From: Bacteroidales bacterium
Lineage (GTDB): Bacteria > Bacteroidota > Bacteroidia > Bacteroidales > UBA932
Direction of reading: 5' to 3'
Length of the DNA: 64,000 bases
NCBI GenBank assembly: GCA_017446775.1
Contig: JAFSQE010000001.1
Coordinates: 17,954 to 81,953, forward strand
In this document: positions 8,441-16,382 of the stretch, in pieces
Layout: each line of letters starts with the position of its first letter
Numbering within the stretch: the stretch's first letter is position 1
Notes under the pieces: generated by a model
What the model was told of the DNA's origin: nothing
The model's database searches: none
Seen by the model: only the letters and a program-made list of their open reading frames with translations
Program-made: the position numbers and the translations under genes

Positions 8441-10309
8441 ATGAAAAAGATTATCATATACATTCTTTGTTCCATTGCCGGCCTTGGCCTTGCAGGCTGC
8501 TCGGATTTTCTTGAGGAAAGGGTTACGACATCCTACGACGGAGTCATGACCGTCTCTTCCGAGGAATCGCTGGAAGCAAACATAATGGGCTGTTACAGGC
8601 AGTTCTACCTGAGCGGGTTCGTCAGCGGAACCTTCTGTGAATGGCTGGCCCCTGCCTCAGGGCTTGCTCACTGGAATAACACCAGCGCACTGGGCAATCC
8701 GCTTGAAAGATGGACGTGCTGCCTTAAATTCACACGGTTTTCCCAGCATCCGGAAGCCTATGATTCTTTTACAAGCTTCAACCGCACCATCTACCGCTGC
8801 AACGCGTTGATGGCCTCCCTGAAAGACAGCCCCGTAGAAGAGTCCTACAAGCGCGAGATAGAGGGCGAAGCGCTTTTTATCAGGGCGATGTCTTATTTCT
8901 ACCTGGTTCGGCTGTATGGAGACGTGACACTACGAACGACAGCCCCTACGAGACTGGATGAGGTATATGGAACCCGGGAGAATTTCTGGGTTGTATATTC
9001 CCAGATCGTCGCTGACCTTGACGCAGCGCAGGCCCAGATGCGGGATTACGGGCGGATGATACAAATCGCCGGCGGCAACTCCTCTGGCCGCGTATGCAAT
9101 TATGCCGCCGTCGCGTGCCGGTCACTCGTTTACCTTACAATCGGATCTCTCCTCGCCCACCCCGACGACAATTTCTGGCTTCCTGACCGGACCCCCGATT
9201 TTTCTGCAATCGGCATAACAACGGCCCGTGATGCCTTCCAGAAAGCCCTTGCCGATGCTGAGGATGTCATCCAAAACGGCCCGTTTGAGCTGTGCCCCGA
9301 TTACCGGCAGCTCTTCCGCTGGACCTTCCCGGAAGACTGGCAGCTTAAAGAGCGCATTTTTGCCATTCCACGCGCGCCAGAATCTCCTGACAGCGGCAGC
9401 GGCCTTACGATGTGGGCCTTGCCAAATTACTACATGGGGACGGCGGCCGTTCCGAATTACGGCCGTTGCCATCCCGACCGGTGGTTCTTCCAGAAATGGT
9501 GCGAAAGATACCACGGAGAAAAAGGGACGGGCGAGAACAATGCCGACATATATGTAAGCTGCCCGGATCCCCGTTTCGACGTGACGTTCGTCCACACGGC
9601 ATTCATCGGCAACGGCGGGGCTACGGCAACCTGTTATCCCGCGGACAACCGTATATATGCTACAAGGAATGATGTATTCAAGGCCTATGGCTATCCGTTC
9701 TACAAGAAGTTCTACGATCCAACTTTCGACAACAGTGTCGGAAATGCCGATTTCTACATAATGCGACTGGCAGAAGTGTACCTGATAGCCGCTGAAGCCT
9801 GCGCGAACCTGAGTGCTGCTCCCGCCGATGCCTATGCATCGCGGGCGGTTGGATATGTCAATGTTATCCTCAGCCGCGCCCGCCATTCCGTAGATGGAGA
9901 GCCGGCTGCAGAACCCGCCGACTGGGCCGTCTCCGACTTCGGCGACCGTGAGGCGCTCATCAACGCCATCTTCTGGGAAAGATGCTTTGAGATGGCCTTT
10001 GAACAGCATGAATACTATGATACCCATAGAATGGGGGCCAGATGGCTCACAGAAAACATTGCCAAACCAAAGAATGTGTATCTCTACGAGAAAGAGCAGG
10101 ACGACTTTGAACAGGGCGACAAGACCTATAACGGATACCGGTCTCTCCTTTATGGAAACACTTTCAGATATGACGAGGACTGGACCCTTGTACGTAAAGG
10201 ACTCATCAGCGCATATCCCTATAATGAACTGCTTTATAACCCCAAGTTGGACGGTACACTGCATGACCCCAACCTGGGCCAGAACCCGGAAGAGGTTTTT
10301 TGGAGATAG
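8441..10309 (+). CDS. SusD/RagB-like starch-binding-type outer-membrane lipoprotein
   Basis: A 622-residue lipoprotein starting at the ATG at 8441; the in-frame ATG at 8369 lies inside susC. Lipobox LAGC with Cys20 leads to surface-lipoprotein processing. The SusD fold is recognisable from the early CSDFLEE segment, the YRCNALM and GEALFIRAMSYFYLVRLYGDV helices of the TPR region, and the C-terminal FWERCFEMAFEQHEYYDTHR block (RagB/SusD superfamily). It captures the glycan on the cell surface and acts as the lid over SusC. It is the only SusD in a locus with two SusC genes. The next gene begins 6 bases downstream. Confidence 0.95.
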   Translation: MKKIIIYILCSIAGLGLAGCSDFLEERVTTSYDGVMTVSSEESLEANIMGCYRQFYLSGFVSGTFCEWLAPASGLAHWNNTSALGNPLERWTCCLKFTRFSQHPEAYDSFTSFNRTIYRCNALMASLKDSPVEESYKREIEGEALFIRAMSYFYLVRLYGDVTLRTTAPTRLDEVYGTRENFWVVYSQIVADLDAAQAQMRDYGRMIQIAGGNSSGRVCNYAAVACRSLVYLTIGSLLAHPDDNFWLPDRTPDFSAIGITTARDAFQKALADAEDVIQNGPFELCPDYRQLFRWTFPEDWQLKERIFAIPRAPESPDSGSGLTMWALPNYYMGTAAVPNYGRCHPDRWFFQKWCERYHGEKGTGENNADIYVSCPDPRFDVTFVHTAFIGNGGATATCYPADNRIYATRNDVFKAYGYPFYKKFYDPTFDNSVGNADFYIMRLAEVYLIAAEACANLSAAPADAYASRAVGYVNVILSRARHSVDGEPAAEPADWAVSDFGDREALINAIFWERCFEMAFEQHEYYDTHRMGARWLTENIAKPKNVYLYEKEQDDFEQGDKTYNGYRSLLYGNTFRYDEDWTLVRKGLISAYPYNELLYNPKLDGTLHDPNLGQNPEEVFWR

Positions 10310-10315
10310 TCTTTC

Positions 10316-11383
10316 ATGAAAAAGATAGTTGTCATTATCCTCTTTATTCTCTGTCCGCTGCTGTTGGCTGCGGCACAGATAGAGGGTACATTCCTGATTC
10401 TCTCCACTCCGTACAATGCCGACGGATCGGTTAATTATGCAAATCTTGTCAAGGAGGCGCGCTTTGCGGCAAAATGGAAGACGTCCGGTGTAATCTGGCC
10501 CCAGTCCAACGATTCCATTGACCTTCTGACCCGTGAAGAGAGATATGCCGGCATGGAGGCTTTGGTGCGTGAATGGAAGAATAATCGACACAATACCGTG
10601 CTGACTCTCGGAGTCAGCGGGGATGACACAGGGCAGATGCTGGACTACGCCAGGGAAGCGGAAAGGCTGGCCGCAGAGTACGGCGTCGACCTTGTCCTTG
10701 CGGCAAGGCCTCCGTACTATGGCGAGACAGAAGATGATCTGTGGGGTTATTTTGCAGCGCTTGCCTGTGTGGCGAAGCGGCCCGTTATCATCCAGACCTA
10801 TGTCAACGACACCTGTCCCACACCTTCTGTAGATCTTCTGGTCGCACTGGCTCAGACCTACCCTGCCGTATACGGCTGGATCAAAGAAGAGTCCGACGGC
10901 CTGGAGGCCAACATACGCCAGAGAGAAGAACTGGCCGCCCAAGCGGCCATCAAGACGGTTTTCTCTGCCTGGGGCGGATGGCAATGGCTTTATCAGTGGC
11001 GCCAGATTGGAACTGCCGGTCTGGTTTCTGAGCGGGTCGCCTACGCCCCGCTCACGAACTTCATCTGGAAAGAGATGAAAAACGGAGACCGCCAGGGACG
11101 GCTCACCGGGGCGTACGCCCTCTACCGGCTTTTGATAGACCAGCGTTTCATCCCCTATGACAGCCTTCGGGGCTATTCTCTCTATTATTTTGTCCGTCTT
11201 GGCTTGTTCGATAACATGCTTTCACGCGTATATGCCAGGGACCCGGACAGGGAGGCTGGCACATATACCCGTGAGAACAAGTCCCGTTGGATATTGAATG
11301 ACATCAGCCTCACGCCCTCCCAGAAAGCAGAGCTGGACAGATGTTATGATGATATGATGCAATACGTCAGAAAAAAACATTGA
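10316..11383 (+). CDS. Exported dihydrodipicolinate synthase/N-acetylneuraminate lyase family protein
   Basis: A 355-residue TIM-barrel aldolase of the DapA/NanA family with a clear signal peptide (MKKIVVIILFILCPLLLAAA, cleavage near 20). The family's two hallmark residues are present: Tyr162 (IIQTYVND) and the Schiff-base Lys190 (GWIKEES), exactly 28 residues apart as in DapA (133/161). Members form a Schiff base with pyruvate or a 2-keto acid and make or break a C-C bond. Most are cytoplasmic; the leader here predicts a periplasmic enzyme. Being fourth in a susCD operon, it is more likely to cleave a sugar-derived 2-keto acid than to serve lysine synthesis. The substrate is not readable. 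It is followed 4 bases later by an SDR dehydrogenase. Confidence 0.85.
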   Translation: MKKIVVIILFILCPLLLAAAQIEGTFLILSTPYNADGSVNYANLVKEARFAAKWKTSGVIWPQSNDSIDLLTREERYAGMEALVREWKNNRHNTVLTLGVSGDDTGQMLDYAREAERLAAEYGVDLVLAARPPYYGETEDDLWGYFAALACVAKRPVIIQTYVNDTCPTPSVDLLVALAQTYPAVYGWIKEESDGLEANIRQREELAAQAAIKTVFSAWGGWQWLYQWRQIGTAGLVSERVAYAPLTNFIWKEMKNGDRQGRLTGAYALYRLLIDQRFIPYDSLRGYSLYYFVRLGLFDNMLSRVYARDPDREAGTYTRENKSRWILNDISLTPSQKAELDRCYDDMMQYVRKKH

Positions 11384-11387
11384 TAGT

Positions 11388-12134
11388 ATGAAAGAGATAT
11401 CATTCAAAGGTAAAGTAGTTGTCATAACGGGCGCCGCAAGCGGGATCGGCCTTAAAACGTCCCAGGAATTTGTCCGTCTGGGCGCGACGGTCATAATGTG
11501 CGATGTCAATGAAGTTTCTCTTCAAAAAGAGTCCTCCGGCCTGGGTAGCGCTGCCGTTGCTAAAGCAGGAGATGTCCGGGATTTTGGCTATGCCCTTTCT
11601 GTCGCGGCCGAAGCAGAGAGAATGGGAGGAGCGGATTATCTCGTAGCCTGTGCCGGCGGATACGAGGCCCGATGCTGCAAGAGCATGGTCCCATTTTACG
11701 AGCAGCCCGTTGAGGTCATCGACTGGGGTCTTGACGTGAACCTTAAAGGACCCGTCTACTTCTCCCGGGCGCTCATGCCGCAGATGGTGGCAAAGAGATC
11801 CGGAGTAATCATCCTTCTCGGTTCAGTAACCGGGTTTGAGGGGGACGGGGTCGGTGCAATGTACGGGACGGCCAAGTCGGGCCTGTTCAATTTCGTGAAG
11901 GGACTGGCCATGGCGGGCGCACCCCATGGGGTGCGGGCTGTTTGCATTACACCCGGCCCAGTGTTGACCAGAGCCGATATGTCCCTGATGCCAACCCTTA
12001 TGGGCCGGGCCGCAGAGACCCGGGAAATCGTGGATGTTATCTTTTTCATGTGCAGCGACAATGCCTCTTTCATTACGGGCACAAACCATATCGTGGACGG
12101 CGGCCGTCTGTGCATGTACCAGAAAACCTATTAA
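11388..12134 (+). CDS. Short-chain dehydrogenase/reductase (SDR)
   Basis: A 248-residue classical SDR without a signal peptide, so cytoplasmic. The Rossmann motif TGAASGIG occupies 14-21, and D39 at the end of strand 2 (MCDVNE) favours NAD(H). The catalytic triad is Ser146 (LLGSVTG), Tyr159 and Lys163 (YGTAK, the YxxxK motif). The C-terminal FITGTNHIVDGG is the usual substrate-loop/dimer end. SDRs in sugar loci oxidise or reduce a hydroxyl or keto group of a monosaccharide or sugar acid. Its position right behind the exported aldolase suggests it handles an imported product of the locus, but substrate is unknown. Confidence 0.88.
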   Translation: MKEISFKGKVVVITGAASGIGLKTSQEFVRLGATVIMCDVNEVSLQKESSGLGSAAVAKAGDVRDFGYALSVAAEAERMGGADYLVACAGGYEARCCKSMVPFYEQPVEVIDWGLDVNLKGPVYFSRALMPQMVAKRSGVIILLGSVTGFEGDGVGAMYGTAKSGLFNFVKGLAMAGAPHGVRAVCITPGPVLTRADMSLMPTLMGRAAETREIVDVIFFMCSDNASFITGTNHIVDGGRLCMYQKTY

Positions 12135-12144
12135 TACTTGAATC

Positions 12145-13638
12145 ATGATCTTAAACGTTGCAATCTTTCTGGCATTTTTGCTGCCCCTGCAGTGTGCCGT
12201 TATTGACAACACGCCTACTCGGGTGGAGACACAAATTGACATAGACATGGAGATTATGGGGACGCTCCGCCCTAAATCCGTATCCGAAATCTCTTCTTCA
12301 CGGTGGACGCTGGATTGCGCCGGCATGGACCGGGAGCACTCGGACTGGCGTGCCGTACGGGGCTATATAGAACCCCTCGGTATTGCCCGGATACGGCAAC
12401 AGGCCGGATGGGCCCGGTGCGAGAAGGATCCCGGCATGTACGATTTCGCCTGGCTGGACCAGTGCGTCTTTGATGCCAGAAAGATGGGCGTCAGCGTCTG
12501 GGTAGAACTCAGTTATGGAAATCCCGTATATGAAGGGGGTGGAGGGCGGCATCTCAATGCCGGATTCCCGCAGTCGGAGGTGGCGCTCACGGCCTGGGAC
12601 AACTGGGTGAGAGCCATTGCAGAGCATTACAAAGGAGTTGTCAACGACTGGTGTATCTGGAACGAGCCTAACGGGGCTGATTCCGGGAATACTGTTCAAG
12701 AAGCCACCGATTTTGCCATACGTACGGCCGAGACATTGCGCAGCGTCATCCCTGATGCAAAAATCGCTGCATTCGCCCTGACCTACGCCGACCCGGAGTG
12801 GATCGGCCCCTTTGTGCAGGAACTGCAGAAGAGAGGCAAGGCCCATCTGTTCAACACCATAGCATATCATCACTACAACCACAATCCGGACGAGGGATAT
12901 GAGAATGTGGAGAAGAGCCGCGCACTGGTGGCCCGGTATGCACCAAACCTGAGACTGATGCAGGGCGAAGGTGGCACCCAGAGTGAATGGTGCCGCAACG
13001 GAGCCCTTTCCAATACATTCTGGACAGAACTCACACAAGCCAAATATGACCTGCGCCGCTCTCTCGGAGACCTTGGGCATGGAGATGATACTGAAGTATT
13101 CCACATCTGTGACCTTGAATACAGGGCCGTGAAACACCACTACGGCCTTGTCCGATACGGTCTGCTGAAGACGGCGGGACAGGCAGAAGGGTACCGTGTC
13201 CTGAAGGTGAAGATGGCCTATTATGCCATACAGAATGCCGTGTCTGTCTTCAACGACAGCCTGGAATGCATCTCCCCTGCCACAACCTCTTCTATAAGCG
13301 ACAATAAATCCGTCATTTATGACTGGGTCGACAGAACGACCGGGACTCCGCTGGCCGTTTTCTGGGATGCCTCTGCGATGCCATCCAACAAAAGCATAAC
13401 AAGGGATGCAGAAGTAACTATCGTGGCAGAAGCGCTCCCCAATCCGGTGTGGGTCGACCTTCTTACCGGAAATGTGTATAAAATAGACCCTTCGAGAATC
13501 CGATCTGCCAAAGGGAAAACCACATATCGAGTTCCTGTATACGATTCTCCCGCCTTTATTACATCTATGGACATACTGACCCTTGATTATTCCTGGTTCG
13601 TACGGGAAGGCAAGACAATGGAAAGAGCCCGGCGTTAG
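12145..13638 (+). CDS. Exported glycoside hydrolase, clan GH-A (GH39/GH5-like)
   Basis: A 497-residue (beta/alpha)8 hydrolase with a short N-terminal leader (1-~18). The acid/base is Glu174 in WCIWNEPNGAD and the probable nucleophile Glu275 in LMQGEGG; both motifs and their ~100-residue separation are typical of retaining clan GH-A enzymes. The tail after ~residue 380 (VFWDASAMPSNKSITR) resembles the beta-sandwich found behind the barrel in such proteins. It probably cuts glycosidic bonds in the periplasm or on the surface for the import machinery upstream. I cannot choose confidently between GH39, GH5 and an unclassified relative. It starts 10 bases after the SDR. Confidence 0.75.
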   Translation: MILNVAIFLAFLLPLQCAVIDNTPTRVETQIDIDMEIMGTLRPKSVSEISSSRWTLDCAGMDREHSDWRAVRGYIEPLGIARIRQQAGWARCEKDPGMYDFAWLDQCVFDARKMGVSVWVELSYGNPVYEGGGGRHLNAGFPQSEVALTAWDNWVRAIAEHYKGVVNDWCIWNEPNGADSGNTVQEATDFAIRTAETLRSVIPDAKIAAFALTYADPEWIGPFVQELQKRGKAHLFNTIAYHHYNHNPDEGYENVEKSRALVARYAPNLRLMQGEGGTQSEWCRNGALSNTFWTELTQAKYDLRRSLGDLGHGDDTEVFHICDLEYRAVKHHYGLVRYGLLKTAGQAEGYRVLKVKMAYYAIQNAVSVFNDSLECISPATTSSISDNKSVIYDWVDRTTGTPLAVFWDASAMPSNKSITRDAEVTIVAEALPNPVWVDLLTGNVYKIDPSRIRSAKGKTTYRVPVYDSPAFITSMDILTLDYSWFVREGKTMERARR

Positions 13639-13647
13639 CGATGCACA

Positions 13648-14928
13648 ATGGAAAAGATCTGTCACAAAGGGAAATATTACAAATGGGAAGTCCTTCTGCT
13701 GCTGTGGATGGCATATCTTCTGAATCAGGGAGACAGGCAGGTGTTCAATACTGTCTTGCCCGCCATCCGGGATTCGCTGGGTTTGACAGACACCTCCATC
13801 GGACTCATCGCCACTATTTTCAATCTTTCTTTCGCGATTGCAGTACCGGTTGGCGGATGGCTGGGAGACCGCTTCTCCCGCAAATGGGTAACGACACTAA
13901 GCGTTCTGTTTTTCAGCTTTTCAACAATGTTCACCGGATTGGCCACATCATTTCTCGCACTGGTGGTCCTGCGCTCAGTGGCGACCGGAGGTGGTGAGGC
14001 CCTGTTTGGCCCGTCCAATTATTCAATCCTGGCCCAATACCATACCGACACTCGTGCCCGCGCCATGTCTATTCACCAGACGGCATATTACATCGGGGTC
14101 ATTCTGGCCGGGTGGCTTGCAGGAGTTATCGCAGATTCGTTGGGGTGGCAATACTCATTTCTGTTATTCGGCGGCGTGGGTATCATATGGGGTATACTTA
14201 TGCTTATCCGTCTGGAAGACCGTCCGGTGCCGGCCGGCAATACCGCATCCGGAAACATGAGGCCCAGCTTCTTCAATGGCATCAAGGCCGTTTTCGCATG
14301 CCCCACGGCACTCACGATGACTCTCGGATTCAGCGGGCTGATCTTTGTGATTACCGGCTTCATGACCTGGGTGCCCGCCTACCTGCAGGAGGAGTTCGGC
14401 CAGTCACAGGCCGCCGCCGGTTTCAACTCTATGTTCTGGACCTATGTGGCCGCATTCGCCGGGGTCCTTGTTGCGGGGACTCTGTCGGACAGGCTGGCCG
14501 TCAGGAACAAAAAATACCGGATGTATCTCCAGGCGCTGGGGCTGGCCTGCGGGGCCGTGTTCCTGTTCTTCATGGGCTCAAAGACCTCTCTTGCCATGCT
14601 GTATGTGTGTTTTGCCGGCTGGGGCTTCTTCCGCGCCTTTTTTGACGCGAATACATATTCTGTCCTCTACGACGTCACCCCGGAAAGGCTTCACGCCCTG
14701 TGCGGCAGCGTGATGGGGATGACGGGGTTTGCCATCGGGGCGCTTGCACCTGTGATTCTCGGCGCCATCAAACAGCGTGTCGGATCCCTGGAAGGTGTCT
14801 TTCCGATCCTTGCAATCATCTGGATTGCATGCAGTGTCATGATGCTGGCGGTTGCCAGACTCAGCTACCAGCGGGACCATGACAGGATTTATAAGCCAAT
14901 TGACAGTAATACCGATAACAGTAAATAA
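13648..14928 (+). CDS. Major facilitator superfamily sugar/sugar-acid transporter
   Basis: A 426-residue membrane protein with about 12 hydrophobic segments, the MFS loop motif in GGWLGDRFSRKW (~69-80), and the early NQGDRQVFNTVLPAI segment common to the anion:cation symporter (hexuronate/galactonate-type) branch. A second copy of the loop motif occurs in the C-terminal half (GTLSDRLAVRNKKYR). It would carry the monosaccharide or organic acid released in the periplasm across the inner membrane. An MFS porter of this branch together with an aldolase and an SDR points to an acidic sugar, which is inference. It starts 9 bases after the hydrolase gene. Confidence 0.87.
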   Translation: MEKICHKGKYYKWEVLLLLWMAYLLNQGDRQVFNTVLPAIRDSLGLTDTSIGLIATIFNLSFAIAVPVGGWLGDRFSRKWVTTLSVLFFSFSTMFTGLATSFLALVVLRSVATGGGEALFGPSNYSILAQYHTDTRARAMSIHQTAYYIGVILAGWLAGVIADSLGWQYSFLLFGGVGIIWGILMLIRLEDRPVPAGNTASGNMRPSFFNGIKAVFACPTALTMTLGFSGLIFVITGFMTWVPAYLQEEFGQSQAAAGFNSMFWTYVAAFAGVLVAGTLSDRLAVRNKKYRMYLQALGLACGAVFLFFMGSKTSLAMLYVCFAGWGFFRAFFDANTYSVLYDVTPERLHALCGSVMGMTGFAIGALAPVILGAIKQRVGSLEGVFPILAIIWIACSVMMLAVARLSYQRDHDRIYKPIDSNTDNSK

Positions 14929-14938
14929 ATAAAATGAT

Positions 14939-16381
14939 ATGAAAAAAGTATGTTTTCTCTTGCTGGCGGCGGTCTCTCTCTGCGCCGCATCATGCGTGAA
15001 GGAGGCCAGGACGGAAATTGTTCCGATTCCGGGGCTGATGAATATATCTTTCTCCACAGAAAACACCCTGACTCCGTTGGCTGGCGGCGATATCTGTTGG
15101 AAAAAGAGCGACACGATAATGGTTTTTGACGAGGCGGACATAGGTGTAAAGTTCTCTACCTTTGATGACAATGTCCCCAGTGCAACCTTCTCTACCTTTA
15201 ACTGGTCTGACATGGAACCGGCATTTGCATCCATGTCAGGCATCCCCCTTTCCAACGCTACTTGCACTCACGGGGTGATGACGGTAAGGCTCTCTGAAAA
15301 CCAACCGGTCACAGACCGTAATTTTCCTTCTGCCGCAGCTGCGGCGTCCGTTGGCCGTGTTACCGCAGCGGAAGGGCGATATGCCGTAGACGGAATGAAA
15401 AACGTATCCGGCCTTATCAGGATTGCTTTTGAAAATCCCGATGCCGCAGCCATCCGGATAGAATCTGGTGCGGGAGAGCCCGTTGCCGGTGTCGTGGAGG
15501 TGGACTACGCCAGACTGGAACGTGGAGATACGCATTTCTGGACAGAGGTGAAGGGACAGGGAAAGAACTCTATCCTGCTTACACCGGCTGGTTCTGCGGC
15601 AACCGGGGAGGGTTGCTTCAAGCCCGATTCTTTTTATGTCGCGATTCTGCCCCAGACCTATTCCAAAGGTCTGAAGATATCCATGATAGACAAGGCGGGC
15701 GGGACAATCCTTACCAAGAGCGAAGGGTACGACGACGGGTTGACAATCGACAGAAACGACATCAACATCTTTGAATCAGGACTGGATGACACGCTTCCGG
15801 CGGTCATAGATGTGGTGTTGAATTTCTATAACGAAAACAATACCAATCCGCTCGGAACATTTGTCGCCGTGGAAAACCAACGGCTCGAAGGAGAAGATTA
15901 TACGTATGTCCATCACTATGTCCAGGGAGGGGAAGAGAAGACAATGAATCTGGTTTTCGGCCTCTCCAAAGGCTCTGCCACCGGAGCGAACGGCTATCTT
16001 TATGCCCCGCATCATGCATCGTTCTTCGGGACGACTGACGGATTGAACATCCTTAACATCAACAATGGTGCAATTAACGGGGCGGCGGGCACATCGCCTT
16101 TCTGGATACGGCTGCCCGGGATCAAGGGGCGGTCGCTGAACTCGGTAATCCTGCATATCGGGAACGGCTCGTCCAAGAATATGCAAATCCGTGAGGTACC
16201 GGAAGGGGAAGCTGTTTTTGAGGCATCTTCTACAGCTGGAAGCGCCAGCGCTCTGGGTACCGCCACGTTCAACAACAAGGGAGCCGGCATGAAACTCAAA
16301 CCTGGCGAACCATACTATGTGGTGTTTACAAGCAAGAACGGTTATCAGTTCTATGACCTGGAATTAACCTATACCAGATAA
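14939..16381 (+). CDS. Hypothetical surface-type lipoprotein of the locus
   Basis: A 480-residue protein with a lipobox (LCAASC, Cys19). No catalytic motif is visible. The N-terminal half (SFSTENTLTP, GDICWKKSDTIMVFD) has the feel of fimbrillin-like/Mfa-type beta-sandwich lipoproteins; the second half begins a distinct beta-rich region after ~280. Non-SusD lipoproteins placed after susD in such loci are often surface glycan-binding proteins (the SusE/F position), and that is the best guess here. The start at 14939 follows the MFS stop by 10 bases, and the next hydrolase gene starts 1 base after its stop. Confidence 0.6.
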   Translation: MKKVCFLLLAAVSLCAASCVKEARTEIVPIPGLMNISFSTENTLTPLAGGDICWKKSDTIMVFDEADIGVKFSTFDDNVPSATFSTFNWSDMEPAFASMSGIPLSNATCTHGVMTVRLSENQPVTDRNFPSAAAAASVGRVTAAEGRYAVDGMKNVSGLIRIAFENPDAAAIRIESGAGEPVAGVVEVDYARLERGDTHFWTEVKGQGKNSILLTPAGSAATGEGCFKPDSFYVAILPQTYSKGLKISMIDKAGGTILTKSEGYDDGLTIDRNDINIFESGLDDTLPAVIDVVLNFYNENNTNPLGTFVAVENQRLEGEDYTYVHHYVQGGEEKTMNLVFGLSKGSATGANGYLYAPHHASFFGTTDGLNILNINNGAINGAAGTSPFWIRLPGIKGRSLNSVILHIGNGSSKNMQIREVPEGEAVFEASSTAGSASALGTATFNNKGAGMKLKPGEPYYVVFTSKNGYQFYDLELTYTR

Positions 16382-16382
16382 A

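Noticed and set aside
9122..10984. A 620-codon open frame on the minus strand opposite susD and the aldolase gene
   Set aside because: It has no recognisable domain and lies wholly antisense to two well-supported genes; GC-rich codon bias leaves the complementary frame open.
12298..13665. A 455-codon minus-strand frame opposite the GH-A hydrolase gene
   Set aside because: The plus strand carries intact WNEP and QGEGG active-site motifs, while the minus frame shows no signal or domain.
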